Positions 24,825 through 32,697 of a DNA stretch of 62,118 nucleotides are shown one piece after another. A program made the position numbers and the translations under genes. Source of the DNA: CAZSNH01 sp052388455 (GTDB lineage: Bacteria; Pseudomonadota; Alphaproteobacteria; Rhizobiales; Hyphomicrobiaceae). Under the pieces are notes generated by a model. It had not been told where the DNA came from and made no database searches. It worked only from the letters and a program-made list of their open reading frames with translations. The DNA is taken from positions 1 to 62,118 of the forward strand of contig JBQTIA010000128.1 of the NCBI GenBank assembly GCA_052388455.1, given 5' to 3'. Positions within the stretch are counted from its first letter, which is position 1. Each line of letters begins with the position of its first letter.

Positions 24825-25558
24825 GCAAGCGAACCGGCCCGAAGCCCGTTGCCCCGCGCGTGTCCCTCGTAACGGACAACCCGCCGAAACCGGACGCATC
24901 CTCCAGCGTCCGCAGGCCCGTCTCGCTCGACCCCGATTTCGGCGGCCAGGACCCGCACGCGCTCGGCGGCGCGCGCGACCATATGCTGGAAGTCGCGATC
25001 GGCCGCGAGGTGCGCGCCTTCCGCAACAAGCTCGACATCACCGCCTCTGATCTCGCGAGGGCCGCCGGCCTCTCGCTCGGCATGCTGTCGAAGATCGAGA
25101 ACGGGGTGACCTCGGCCTCACTGACCACGCTGCAGAGGCTATCGAAAGCGCTCGGCGTGCCGGTGACCGCGCTCTTCCGCCGCTTCGAAGAGCGGCGCGA
25201 TGCCGTGTTCGTCGCCGCCGGTCAGGGCCTCGTCATCGAGCGGCGCGGTACGCGGGCGGGGCACCAATATCAGCTGCTCGGGCACACGGGCGGTATCACC
25301 GGCGGCGTCATCGTCGAGCCGTACCTGATCACGCTGACGCACAAATCAGAGGTGTTTCCGCTGTTCCAGCACGGTGGCCTCGAGCTGATCTACATGCTCG
25401 AAGGCGAGGTCGTCTTTCGCCACGCCGACAAGCTCTATCCGCTGAAGCCGGGCGACAGCCTGTTCTTCGACGCCGACGCGCCGCACGGCCCCGACGAGCT
25501 GGTCAAGCTGCCGATCCGCTTTCTCTCCATCATCAGCTATGCGCGAGAGAGCCAGTGA
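24821..25558 (+). CDS. XRE-family regulator with C-terminal cupin sensor
   Basis: 245 residues. A Pro-rich N-terminal tail precedes a helix-turn-helix near residues 60-115 (ITASDLARAAGLSLGMLSKIENG) and a cupin domain near residues 170-240 (PLFQHGGLELIYMLEGEV; LKPGDSLFFDADAPHGP). Such HTH-cupin proteins usually sense a small carboxylate or amine near their operon. Translational coupling to the oxidase gamma subunit suggests it controls this methylamine/sarcosine-type catabolism. It is convergent, nine bases away, with the ion-channel gene. Confidence 0.88.
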   Translation: MSKRTGPKPVAPRVSLVTDNPPKPDASSSVRRPVSLDPDFGGQDPHALGGARDHMLEVAIGREVRAFRNKLDITASDLARAAGLSLGMLSKIENGVTSASLTTLQRLSKALGVPVTALFRRFEERRDAVFVAAGQGLVIERRGTRAGHQYQLLGHTGGITGGVIVEPYLITLTHKSEVFPLFQHGGLELIYMLEGEVVFRHADKLYPLKPGDSLFFDADAPHGPDELVKLPIRFLSIISYARESQ

Positions 25559-25567
25559 CGCCGGCGG

Positions 25568-27775
25568 CTATCCGAAAACGCGGCCGAGCAGCTCGCGGAG
25601 CGTGAGGTCGTGGCTCGCTGCCGCGATGACGAATCCGATCGTCGCCAGCGCCAGCAGCGGCACCAGATAGACCTGGATGACGTGAATGACGTGCAGCGCC
25701 GTGTCCGATGTCGCCACCGTGGTGTTCACCTCCAGCACCGAGAGTACGATCATCGCGGAAATCGCGGCATAGGCCATCAGGAAGATGATGTCGGACAGCG
25801 TCGCATCGTCGGCGCCCGGTTGGCTGAGCGCGAAGTAGAGCGCGATGGCCGAGAGCAGGGCAGTCACCTGGATGCCCATGATCGCCTCGAACTCGGTGCG
25901 CGGAATGAAAATCGCGATGTAGGCGACAATCAGGATGAAGGTGAGCGGCACGATCACCCGCAGCACGTAGTCGACGACCTGACGCTTCATCACCCAGGTG
26001 TAGTTGAAATTGTAATAAGGGATCACGCGCTCCTCGTTGGCGTTGGCGGAAACGGAACGGATGATCAGCTCGTTGGTGCCGACGTAGTGGCTTTCCACCT
26101 GCCAGCCATCGACCGTGAACCCGTGCCGGCGCACCGCCTCCGACGGCGGCTGGATGAAGAACGGCGCCGAGGTTCGCGCCGGCTGGAACGAGATGGAAAA
26201 AATCTGCTGGTCGAAGGGATACTTTCCGAGGTCCGGCTCGAAACGGAAGCGGCCGTTGACCTTGTAGACGCGCGTCACCGGCTCGCCCCTGGCCGCATCA
26301 CCCTGCTGGTGCACCTCGCGCAGATTGATCAGCGGCTGGGCGGTTTCCTGGCTCAGTTCGGCATTGGTGAACTCGATGTCGCGGATCGGAACCGCGCGGC
26401 CGCTTCGCATACTGAAGAAGAACTCCGCTTCGAAGCTCTTGTCCGAGCTGTCGACGTGGAAGATGCGCACCATGTTGAGGTGCACGTAGAGCACCGGTAC
26501 CCGGGTCAGCTCGGCGCCCCCCATGCGAACGTATTGGGTCGGCGCCAGCGTGGCGCCCGTCTGACCCTTCGGCCGCCAGATCAGCAGAGACCGTTCGGCC
26601 GAGGCCCGATCGCGCGTGAACGACCAGTCCTGCGCCCAGCCGCGCCAGACGCGCTCACCTTCGGAATGCGAGGCAACCTCGCTCGTCACGTGGTTGCGAA
26701 CCGTCTCGACGCCAGGGGCCGGGCTCTTCGAGGCCGCCTCCGCGATCAGCGCCACCAGATCGGCATAGCGCGCCCCGTAGCCGATCGCATAGGGCGAATA
26801 CTGGCGGTCTTGCGGCAGGGAATCGGGCTTGCGCATGAGCTGTTCGAGGCGCTCGTTGTTGAGATTGGCGATGCCGCCCTCGGCGATCTCATAGAGCGTA
26901 CCCTCGTACTCCGCCCCGCCGCCGGTCACGATGCCATTGATGGAGCCGAGACCGATGAACACCGGGACGGCCACTCCGGCGGCAGCCATCTTCTTCAGGA
27001 AGCCCGCCCCGCGTTTCGATCCGATGGACAGAAAGACGAGATCGGCCTCGGAGTGGCGGATGTCCGAGATCGCCCGGTCAACGGCGTCGGCGTTGTCCTC
27101 GATGCTGCCGTCGAGCCAGAACGTGCTGACGAGGGAAACGTCGGGCTTCAGGTTCTCGACGCGATCGAAATAAGCGCGCGTGTAGAGGTCGTCCTTGGCG
27201 CCGACGAAGGCCAGCTTCTTGAAGCCGTCGCGGGCGAAGCTGCGAAACACCTCCTGCTCGTCGCGAACGGCGCGGGTCAGCGTGAAGATGTTGGGATAGG
27301 GCGCGAACAGGGTCTCGACCGAAAGCTCCGAGATCAGCGGCACGCCGCTCCTGCCGATCCGCTCCATGACGCCCTGGCCGCGGGTGGAATTCCAAAGTCC
27401 GACCATGGCGATGAGATTGGGGATGGCGAGCGCCGCATCGACGTTGGCCTTGGTCTTCTCGCCGTCGGACTGATCGTCGAAAAAGGCGATGTCCAGCCGA
27501 TGGCCGGCGATCCCGCCTTCCGCATTGATGGTGGCCGCCCGCCGCAGCACGAAGTCGCGGATCGCCGAAACTTCCTCCGGACCCGTCGATGGCGGCTTGT
27601 CGGAGCCGAGGTGGACGGCGACGACATAGGCGTCAGATGCCGGCTCGGCGGCGGCGCCGCGCAGGCCCGCTCCGATCAGCGCGGTGGCCAGCAGGACGGT
27701 GAACCCTGCGAGGACCGGACGGACGGTCCCGAAGCAGGAACCGGCGTTCTGGATGCACGATGCGAAAAAGGCCAT
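25568..27775 (-). CDS. Periplasmic solute-binding domain fused to a pentameric ligand-gated ion channel
   Basis: The 735-residue protein starts at ATG 27775 (GGGGGA six bases upstream) with a signal sequence (LAGFTVLLATALIGAG). Residues about 45-390 are a type-I periplasmic-binding (Leu/Ile/Val-receptor-like) domain: AATINAEGGIAGHRLDIAFFDDQSD and VPLISEL. Residues about 420-595 are a pLGIC beta-sandwich with the Pro-loop signature KYPFDQQ (no Cys pair, as usual in prokaryotic members). Four membrane helices follow: M1 DYVLRVIVPLTFILIVAYIA, M2 AIMGIQVTALLSAIALYFAL, M3 DIIFLMAYAAISAMIVLSVL, M4 VYLVPLLALATIGFVIA. It should be an inner-membrane channel gated from the periplasm by a solute bound to the extra domain. 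Ligand and ion are unknown. Confidence 0.92.
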   Translation of the reverse strand: MAFFASCIQNAGSCFGTVRPVLAGFTVLLATALIGAGLRGAAAEPASDAYVVAVHLGSDKPPSTGPEEVSAIRDFVLRRAATINAEGGIAGHRLDIAFFDDQSDGEKTKANVDAALAIPNLIAMVGLWNSTRGQGVMERIGRSGVPLISELSVETLFAPYPNIFTLTRAVRDEQEVFRSFARDGFKKLAFVGAKDDLYTRAYFDRVENLKPDVSLVSTFWLDGSIEDNADAVDRAISDIRHSEADLVFLSIGSKRGAGFLKKMAAAGVAVPVFIGLGSINGIVTGGGAEYEGTLYEIAEGGIANLNNERLEQLMRKPDSLPQDRQYSPYAIGYGARYADLVALIAEAASKSPAPGVETVRNHVTSEVASHSEGERVWRGWAQDWSFTRDRASAERSLLIWRPKGQTGATLAPTQYVRMGGAELTRVPVLYVHLNMVRIFHVDSSDKSFEAEFFFSMRSGRAVPIRDIEFTNAELSQETAQPLINLREVHQQGDAARGEPVTRVYKVNGRFRFEPDLGKYPFDQQIFSISFQPARTSAPFFIQPPSEAVRRHGFTVDGWQVESHYVGTNELIIRSVSANANEERVIPYYNFNYTWVMKRQVVDYVLRVIVPLTFILIVAYIAIFIPRTEFEAIMGIQVTALLSAIALYFALSQPGADDATLSDIIFLMAYAAISAMIVLSVLEVNTTVATSDTALHVIHVIQVYLVPLLALATIGFVIAAASHDLTLRELLGRVFG

Positions 27776-27961
27776 GCTGTTCCCCCTTTGGACGGCCGCC
27801 AACTTGCCAGTCCCGGCAGAACTTGGCGAGATCGAAGCAGTCGCTCATTTTCTGGTAATGTCGTCCCCGACGACGGGGCGGTCAAAAGTCCGGGTTAACG
27901 GAGCGTAAACCTGCTTCAGGTGACATGACCGCCGCTGCGCGCGGAAAACTGGGGGTTCGAC

Positions 27962-28567
27962 ATGTCTTCACTCGTGGTTTGGATGCTCTCGCTCGCCTTG
28001 AGCTTGAGTGCAATGGCGATCAGCGCGGCGGCCGGCAAGCCGGAAATCCACCTCGCCATGACCAGCTTCGTCAGCCTGGTGATCGCCGTGATGGCCATTC
28101 GCGAGGAGCGCGACCTGAGAGCCTCGGGTGCCTCCCGCAGCGCGGTGGCCGCCTCGACGGCCCGCTACATGGGCCTTGTTTGGGCCTGGGGGGCCATGGG
28201 CCTGCTCATGACCTACTTCTTCGTGCTCGAATACTGGCGCGAGTGGTGGCAGTTTTTTCTGGCCTTCAGCTTCGCGGCAGTCATGTGCCTGTTCTTTGCC
28301 GCGGTTCTTGGGCGCGATGCGGAAGCCGGCCGTGACGACGAGACGATGATCCGCCTCGGCCGCGCGCTGACCTGGGGACAGCTGGTCGGCATGATGGCGA
28401 CGGTGATCGGGCTGCTCATCGATCCCGACAAGAAGTTCCTCGACATGAACGAGCCGGACTGGGCCGCCAACAACATCTTCTTCTTCGGCTCGCTGGCCCT
28501 TGCCGCCATCAGCGCCAGCGCCATCTGGGCGCAGCGCTCCGAGACGGCTTCGGCCGGGAAAGCCTGA
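27962..28567 (+). CDS. Multi-spanning membrane protein of unknown function (copy A)
   Basis: The 201-residue protein has about six hydrophobic segments (LVVWMLSLALSLSAMAISAAAG; MTSFVSLVIAVMAI; GLVWAWGAMGLLMTYFFVL; FFLAFSFAAVMCLFFAAVLG; GQLVGMMATVIGLLI; FGSLALAAISASAIW). Conserved-looking points are WAWG, the aromatic patch EYWREWWQ, and DWAANNIFFFG before the last helix. It matches no family I know. It starts 186 bases from the divergent channel gene and is followed seven bases later by a paralogue, so the three genes probably form one functional unit. GGGG lies about seven bases upstream of the ATG. Confidence 0.8.
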   Translation: MSSLVVWMLSLALSLSAMAISAAAGKPEIHLAMTSFVSLVIAVMAIREERDLRASGASRSAVAASTARYMGLVWAWGAMGLLMTYFFVLEYWREWWQFFLAFSFAAVMCLFFAAVLGRDAEAGRDDETMIRLGRALTWGQLVGMMATVIGLLIDPDKKFLDMNEPDWAANNIFFFGSLALAAISASAIWAQRSETASAGKA

Positions 28568-28574
28568 TCCACCG

Positions 28575-29159
28575 ATGTCTCCGCCGCGCATCGCGACCGC
28601 CCTTGTCATTCTCGGTCTCGGTTGCGCGGCCGTCATGGTGCTCGGCGCTGCCCGCGACGACCGCCTTCTGACCTCGGCGGCGGCGGCAGCCTATGCCCTC
28701 GCCGTCTCAGGCCTGGCGCTGTGGACCAATGCCGGCGCCATCGTGGGGACGCCGCGCCCGGCGGACCAGGTCGCCGCTCTGATGCTCGGCAACGTTCGCC
28801 TTGCGGCCTTCGTCTACGCCTGGGGCGGGGCCGCGATGCTGGCCGTCTATCATTTCTCCGGACTCCACTGGCGACACGGCTGGCAATATGGACTGGCGAT
28901 GATCCTGATCGCGGCCGGCCTGCTGATCTATGCCCGCCGTCGCGTTGGAGAAGCCGATCCTGTGCCCTTGTCGCTGACCCTTCTGCACGCGGCCGGCGCC
29001 ATCGGCGGGCTGGCCTTCCTCATCGGTACCGGCAAGCTCGCGACACTCAAGAACGACTGGGCGGCCAACACGATTTTCCTGAATGGCGGTCTCGCCATTC
29101 TGGCCATCTGCCTTTTGTCGGTGGTCGCGCATATCCGATCGTCGCGTACAGCCGGATAG
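28575..29159 (+). CDS. Multi-spanning membrane protein of unknown function (copy B, paralogue)
   Basis: The 194-residue membrane protein starts at ATG 28575, seven bases after copy A. It repeats the landmarks of copy A in order: YAWGGAAMLAVYHF aligns with WAWGAMGLLMTYFF, LHWRHGWQYGLA with EYWREWWQFFLA, and DWAANTIFLNGGLAILAI with DWAANNIFFFGSLALAAI. The two therefore arose by duplication and may form a hetero-oligomer. The role is unknown; the neighbouring solute-gated channel suggests accessory subunits or a linked transport function. It is convergent with mutM, nine bases away. Confidence 0.8.
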   Translation: MSPPRIATALVILGLGCAAVMVLGAARDDRLLTSAAAAAYALAVSGLALWTNAGAIVGTPRPADQVAALMLGNVRLAAFVYAWGGAAMLAVYHFSGLHWRHGWQYGLAMILIAAGLLIYARRRVGEADPVPLSLTLLHAAGAIGGLAFLIGTGKLATLKNDWAANTIFLNGGLAILAICLLSVVAHIRSSRTAG

Positions 29160-29168
29160 GCAACGCCG

Positions 29169-30059
29169 TCAGCGCTGGCATGTCGGGCAATAGAACGTCG
29201 ATCGGCCCGCCTGAACGATCCGGCTCACGGTACCGCCGCAGCCCGGCCTGGGACACGGCTCGCCGGCGCGGTCGTACACTGCGAAGGATCGTTGAAAGGC
29301 GCCACGGGTGCCGTCGGTTTGGCGATAGTCCCGCAGCGTCGATCCGCCGCCCGCGATGGCCTCGCTCAGCACCGCCTTGATCTCCGGCACCAGCCGGCGT
29401 GCCCGCTCGGACGGCGCGCCACTGGCGAGCGCCAGCGATCCAGCGGCGCGGCGCGGCGACAGTCCGGCGCGGTGCAGGGCTTCCGACACGTAGATGTTGC
29501 CGAGCCCCGCGATCATCCGCTGATCGCTGAGAAACGATTTGAGGTCGCTCCTGCGGCCGCGGGCGAGATGCGCGAGGTGCCCCGCGTCGAGGGCCGCGTC
29601 GAGCGGCTCGACGCCGAGCCGGCTGAACAGAGGATGGTGCGCGAGGTCTCCGGCGGGCACCAGCAGCATGTATCCGAAGCGGCGGGGATCGTTGTAGGTG
29701 ACGGTTGTGCCGTCCGACATCCGGAACGTCACGTGGTCGTGTGTGTGGCTGGCGCTGCCGCCGTACACATAATCGCCGAGCAGTCGCTGCGGCGACAATC
29801 CCGATGGGGCCGTGATGCTCAGCCGTCCGGTCATGCCGAGGTGGATGATCAGGATGTCGCCGAAGTCGAGGCGGACGAGCAGATATTTCGCGCGCCGCTC
29901 GACCCGCTCGACAGCGGCGCCCGCCAGCCGCTCGGCGAATCGCTCCGGCAGCGGAAACCGTAAATCGGCGCGCGCGAGTTCGACCGCAGCAAACGCACGT
30001 CCGGTCATCACCGGCTGCAGGCCCCGTTTGACGATCTCGACTTCGGGCAACTCAGGCAT
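29169..30059 (-). CDS. mutM: Formamidopyrimidine-DNA glycosylase
   Basis: The 296-residue DNA glycosylase/AP lyase removes 8-oxoguanine and formamidopyrimidines. MPELPEVEIV gives the catalytic Pro-2 (after Met removal) and Glu-3. The H2TH region contains DQRMIAGLGNIYVSEALHRAGL, and the C-terminus is a zinc finger with CPRPGC and CPTCQR. The length is slightly over E. coli MutM, as in other alphaproteobacteria. It is followed on the same strand by nothing obvious, and the membrane-protein pair converges on it. Confidence 0.97.
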   Translation of the reverse strand: MPELPEVEIVKRGLQPVMTGRAFAAVELARADLRFPLPERFAERLAGAAVERVERRAKYLLVRLDFGDILIIHLGMTGRLSITAPSGLSPQRLLGDYVYGGSASHTHDHVTFRMSDGTTVTYNDPRRFGYMLLVPAGDLAHHPLFSRLGVEPLDAALDAGHLAHLARGRRSDLKSFLSDQRMIAGLGNIYVSEALHRAGLSPRRAAGSLALASGAPSERARRLVPEIKAVLSEAIAGGGSTLRDYRQTDGTRGAFQRSFAVYDRAGEPCPRPGCGGTVSRIVQAGRSTFYCPTCQR

Positions 30060-30071
30060 CAGGTCGGCCGA

Positions 30072-30833
30072 TCAGGCTTCGGAATTCTGATCCCGGCTCT
30101 GGCGGATCAGGTGGCCGACGCCGATGACCAGCGCGGCACCGGTGACCTCGAACAGTCGGGCCAGAGTGGCGGGCGCTATCGACAGCACCGTGGCGGCCGC
30201 TTCGATCGACGGCTTCATGACCGGCTCGGTGGCGATCAGCTCGCCCGCAACCCAACCGAGTAGAGCCGCCCCGGCCCACACCAGGATGGGATATCGCGTG
30301 AGCAGACCCGTGATCAGTGTTGCGCCGCCGACCACCAGCGGGATGGAAACCAGCAGCCCGAAAACGACCAGCATGGAATCGCCATTGGCCGCGGCGGCGA
30401 TGGCCAGCACGTTGTCGAGACTCATCACCATGTCGGCGATGGCGACGATGCGCACGGCCTCCCAGAGGCTCGCGCCGCTCTTGACGCTGTCCTCGCTCGG
30501 CTCGTCGGCGAGCAGCAGCTTGACCGCGATCCACAGCAGCGCTAGTCCACCGACGAGCTTGAGGAAGGGAATATCCAGGATCTGCTGCACGACCAGTGTG
30601 AACAGAACCCTGAGCAGTATCGCCGCCCCCGCGCCGAGCACGATGCCGATCGTCCGCTGCCTGGGTGGCAACGCACGGCAGGCGAGCGCGATGACGACGG
30701 CGTTGTCACCAGCCAGCACGATGTCGATGCCGACGATGCGCAGCACCTGCACGGCATAGGCGCCCATGGGTCCGAACAGGCTTTCGTACCAAGCGATGAA
30801 ATGGTCGCCGAACCCTGCCAGTGCGACGAGCAT
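30072..30833 (-). CDS. TerC/YjbE-family integral membrane protein
   Basis: About 253 residues from ATG 30833, which has AAGGA seven bases upstream; an ATG 13 codons earlier is in frame. It has seven or so membrane helices and the two Asp-Asn motifs of the TerC family: GIDIVLAGDNAVVIALA and ADMVMSLDNVLAIAAAA. Family members export manganese or support metalation of secreted proteins; classical TerC is linked to tellurite resistance. A metal-related role is inference. It sits just upstream of mutM on the same strand. Confidence 0.88.
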   Translation of the reverse strand: MLVALAGFGDHFIAWYESLFGPMGAYAVQVLRIVGIDIVLAGDNAVVIALACRALPPRQRTIGIVLGAGAAILLRVLFTLVVQQILDIPFLKLVGGLALLWIAVKLLLADEPSEDSVKSGASLWEAVRIVAIADMVMSLDNVLAIAAAANGDSMLVVFGLLVSIPLVVGGATLITGLLTRYPILVWAGAALLGWVAGELIATEPVMKPSIEAAATVLSIAPATLARLFEVTGAALVIGVGHLIRQSRDQNSEA

Positions 30834-31069
30834 CGAAACATCCTTGCCCAGCTTGCCCTTTTTCAGACCCAACTACAGGTGTAAGCGCGGACGGACAAGG
30901 GCTATGCGGCCCCGGCGCCGCGCGCTTTGTCGACCGTTCTCCGAACTGGCTCGCCTGTGCGGCGCCGGAGATCGGCACCATCTACGGTCACTGGGCCGAT
31001 GCGCGAAGGACGGCTCTTGCGTCCCCGACGCCTTCGCACCGACGCCGCCACCAGAGAGGAATTTCCAAT

Positions 31070-31777
31070 ATGAAAGTCAGTGACAGTACCTGGGATGCGT
31101 TCTTCAAGATGCTGTCGATCGTGCTGGTGCCGCTGACGGTCGCCGGCATGGGCTGGTACTGGACGCGCTGGCAGCAGAGCGTCAACGATCTCAAAAGCAT
31201 GATCGATCTGGTGACGGACAAATCGCCGGAAAAACAGAAGTACGGCATCGCGATGTTCGAATACCTCGCCAAGAACGGCAAGGTGCCGGTCGAGTTTCTC
31301 GCCGCGCAGATCGACTACGCGACCTCAGCGCAGAATCACGAGCTGCTGCCGATGCTGGAGGTCGCGATCCAGAGTGCGGCCGCCGAAAATCCGGATGTGG
31401 CCGACGCCTACCGGATCGCACTGCTGCGCCGGCCGTCGCGCGTCTTCATCCATGTCCCCAACGACGAGATGCAGAGCTGCCTCGTCACGCTGCGCGACAG
31501 CTTCAAGGATACGGACAAGGCGTCGATCCGCTTTCCGGCCGTGCGGAAGTTTCAGGGCTATGCCGACAGCAACCAGGAGCTTCGCTTTTTCCATGCGGAG
31601 GACAAGCCGCGGGCCGAACAGATCGCCGGACTGTTCGGCACGCTCGGGCTGGTGCTGGAGCTGAAGGATCTCTCGGCCAGCGAATGGGCCAGGGCCAATG
31701 CGCCGAACAGCTATGAGCTGTGGTTCAGCGGCAAGCGGCTGCCTGCGCTTTGCCAGCAGGTGGCCAAGGGCCTGTGA
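31070..31777 (+). CDS. Single-pass membrane protein of unknown function
   Basis: The 235-residue protein begins at ATG 31070 (AGAGGA about nine bases upstream). One N-terminal membrane helix (KMLSIVLVPLTVAGMGWYWT) is followed by a cytosolic or periplasmic soluble part of alternating helices. The C-terminal part, about residues 130-230 (RVFIHVPNDEMQSC; GLVLELKDLSA; NSYELWFSGKRLPALCQQV), resembles a SPOR/LytR-C-like alpha-beta domain in rhythm, but I cannot assign it. It lies between terC and the Lon-like/USP-like pair and is convergent with the latter. Confidence 0.7.
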   Translation: MKVSDSTWDAFFKMLSIVLVPLTVAGMGWYWTRWQQSVNDLKSMIDLVTDKSPEKQKYGIAMFEYLAKNGKVPVEFLAAQIDYATSAQNHELLPMLEVAIQSAAAENPDVADAYRIALLRRPSRVFIHVPNDEMQSCLVTLRDSFKDTDKASIRFPAVRKFQGYADSNQELRFFHAEDKPRAEQIAGLFGTLGLVLELKDLSASEWARANAPNSYELWFSGKRLPALCQQVAKGL

Positions 31778-31803
31778 CGATGCGAGACGCCTGACGGCAG
31801 GCG

Positions 31804-32697
31804 TCAGCTCGACACGACGACCGCGCAACCGGCGGCCTCGGCCAGCGCCCGCAGCGCCCGGCCGTCGGGCACGATGCGGCCGCCGAAGCGGACGACCGCG
31901 AGGCCGGCCTGATGGCGATGGAAAATCTCGCCGACGCTAGCGGCGTCATCGCACGACGCCTCGGAGCTGAGGATGGCGGGAGCCAGCGGTGCGAGGGTGG
32001 CGTTCACGTCGGTCTCGCTCGCCAGCACGAGGCTGACCTGCGCCTCGATCCAAGGTGAGGGCTCGTCCGGTCCCGGCACCACGAGATAGCGGACCGCCTC
32101 GGCTTCAGGAACGCGCAGCCGGCTGATCAGCCGCTGCATGGGAGAAACGTCGTCCAGACTTTCGATCAGGCCGACGATGGCGCCGCTGGTCCGCCGCGCC
32201 GATCGTCCGGCGATCACAAGGCCCGGGGCGGATCGCACTGAAGCGAGGATTGCGTCGAGACCGGCAGCGCGCGGCTCGGTCACGACGTTGCCGAGAACGA
32301 TGAATGTCTCCGGCCCCTTCTCCGCGCAGACGGACGCGAGCGCGCTGTCGATCTCGCCACGAACCCGATGGTCGCGCAGCGCTGGTCCCTGACCACCTAT
32401 TGCAGCGGCGATCTCGCGCAATGTGATCCGCTCCGCAAGCCGCCAGTCGCGTTCGAGACGTGCAATGGACGCTGCCGGTTGCGATGGACCTGCAAGTGAC
32501 GCCCCATTGGCAGCCGGATAGCGCAGACTTTCGATGATGCCGGCATCCTCGACGAACAGCGCTTCGATGTCCCCGTTGCACGACTTCGCGATCCGCAGCG
32601 CCGCGGCCATTGTGACAGGGCAGAGCGGCTCGGCGGGAACGAGGTTCAGCACGACGCGGCCGCTGCCATCGCTCAGTTCGTCGCCGTGAGCGATCAC
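31804..32697 (-). CDS. Universal-stress-protein-like protein coupled to the Lon-like gene
   Basis: About 297 residues from GTG 32697. The start codon overlaps the stop of the upstream Lon-like gene (GTGA), so the two are translationally coupled. The N-terminal part reads like a USP/HUP alpha-beta fold (VVLNLVPAEPLCPVTMAAALRIAKSCNGDIEALFVED), but the ATP-binding G-2x-G-9x-G(S/T) motif is not evident. A second half (GPDEPSPWIEAQVSLVLASETDV; GLAVVRFGGRIVPDG) is of unknown type. Function unknown; likely a partner of the degenerate Lon-like protein. Confidence 0.65.
   Translation of the reverse strand: MIAHGDELSDGSGRVVLNLVPAEPLCPVTMAAALRIAKSCNGDIEALFVEDAGIIESLRYPAANGASLAGPSQPAASIARLERDWRLAERITLREIAAAIGGQGPALRDHRVRGEIDSALASVCAEKGPETFIVLGNVVTEPRAAGLDAILASVRSAPGLVIAGRSARRTSGAIVGLIESLDDVSPMQRLISRLRVPEAEAVRYLVVPGPDEPSPWIEAQVSLVLASETDVNATLAPLAPAILSSEASCDDAASVGEIFHRHQAGLAVVRFGGRIVPDGRALRALAEAAGCAVVVSS

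Noticed and set aside
25610..27898. 762-codon open frame on the plus strand opposite the channel gene
   Set aside because: It is an antisense shadow of a GC-rich coding region; its translation is Arg/Asp/His-rich with no recognisable domain, while the minus strand encodes a full receptor-channel.
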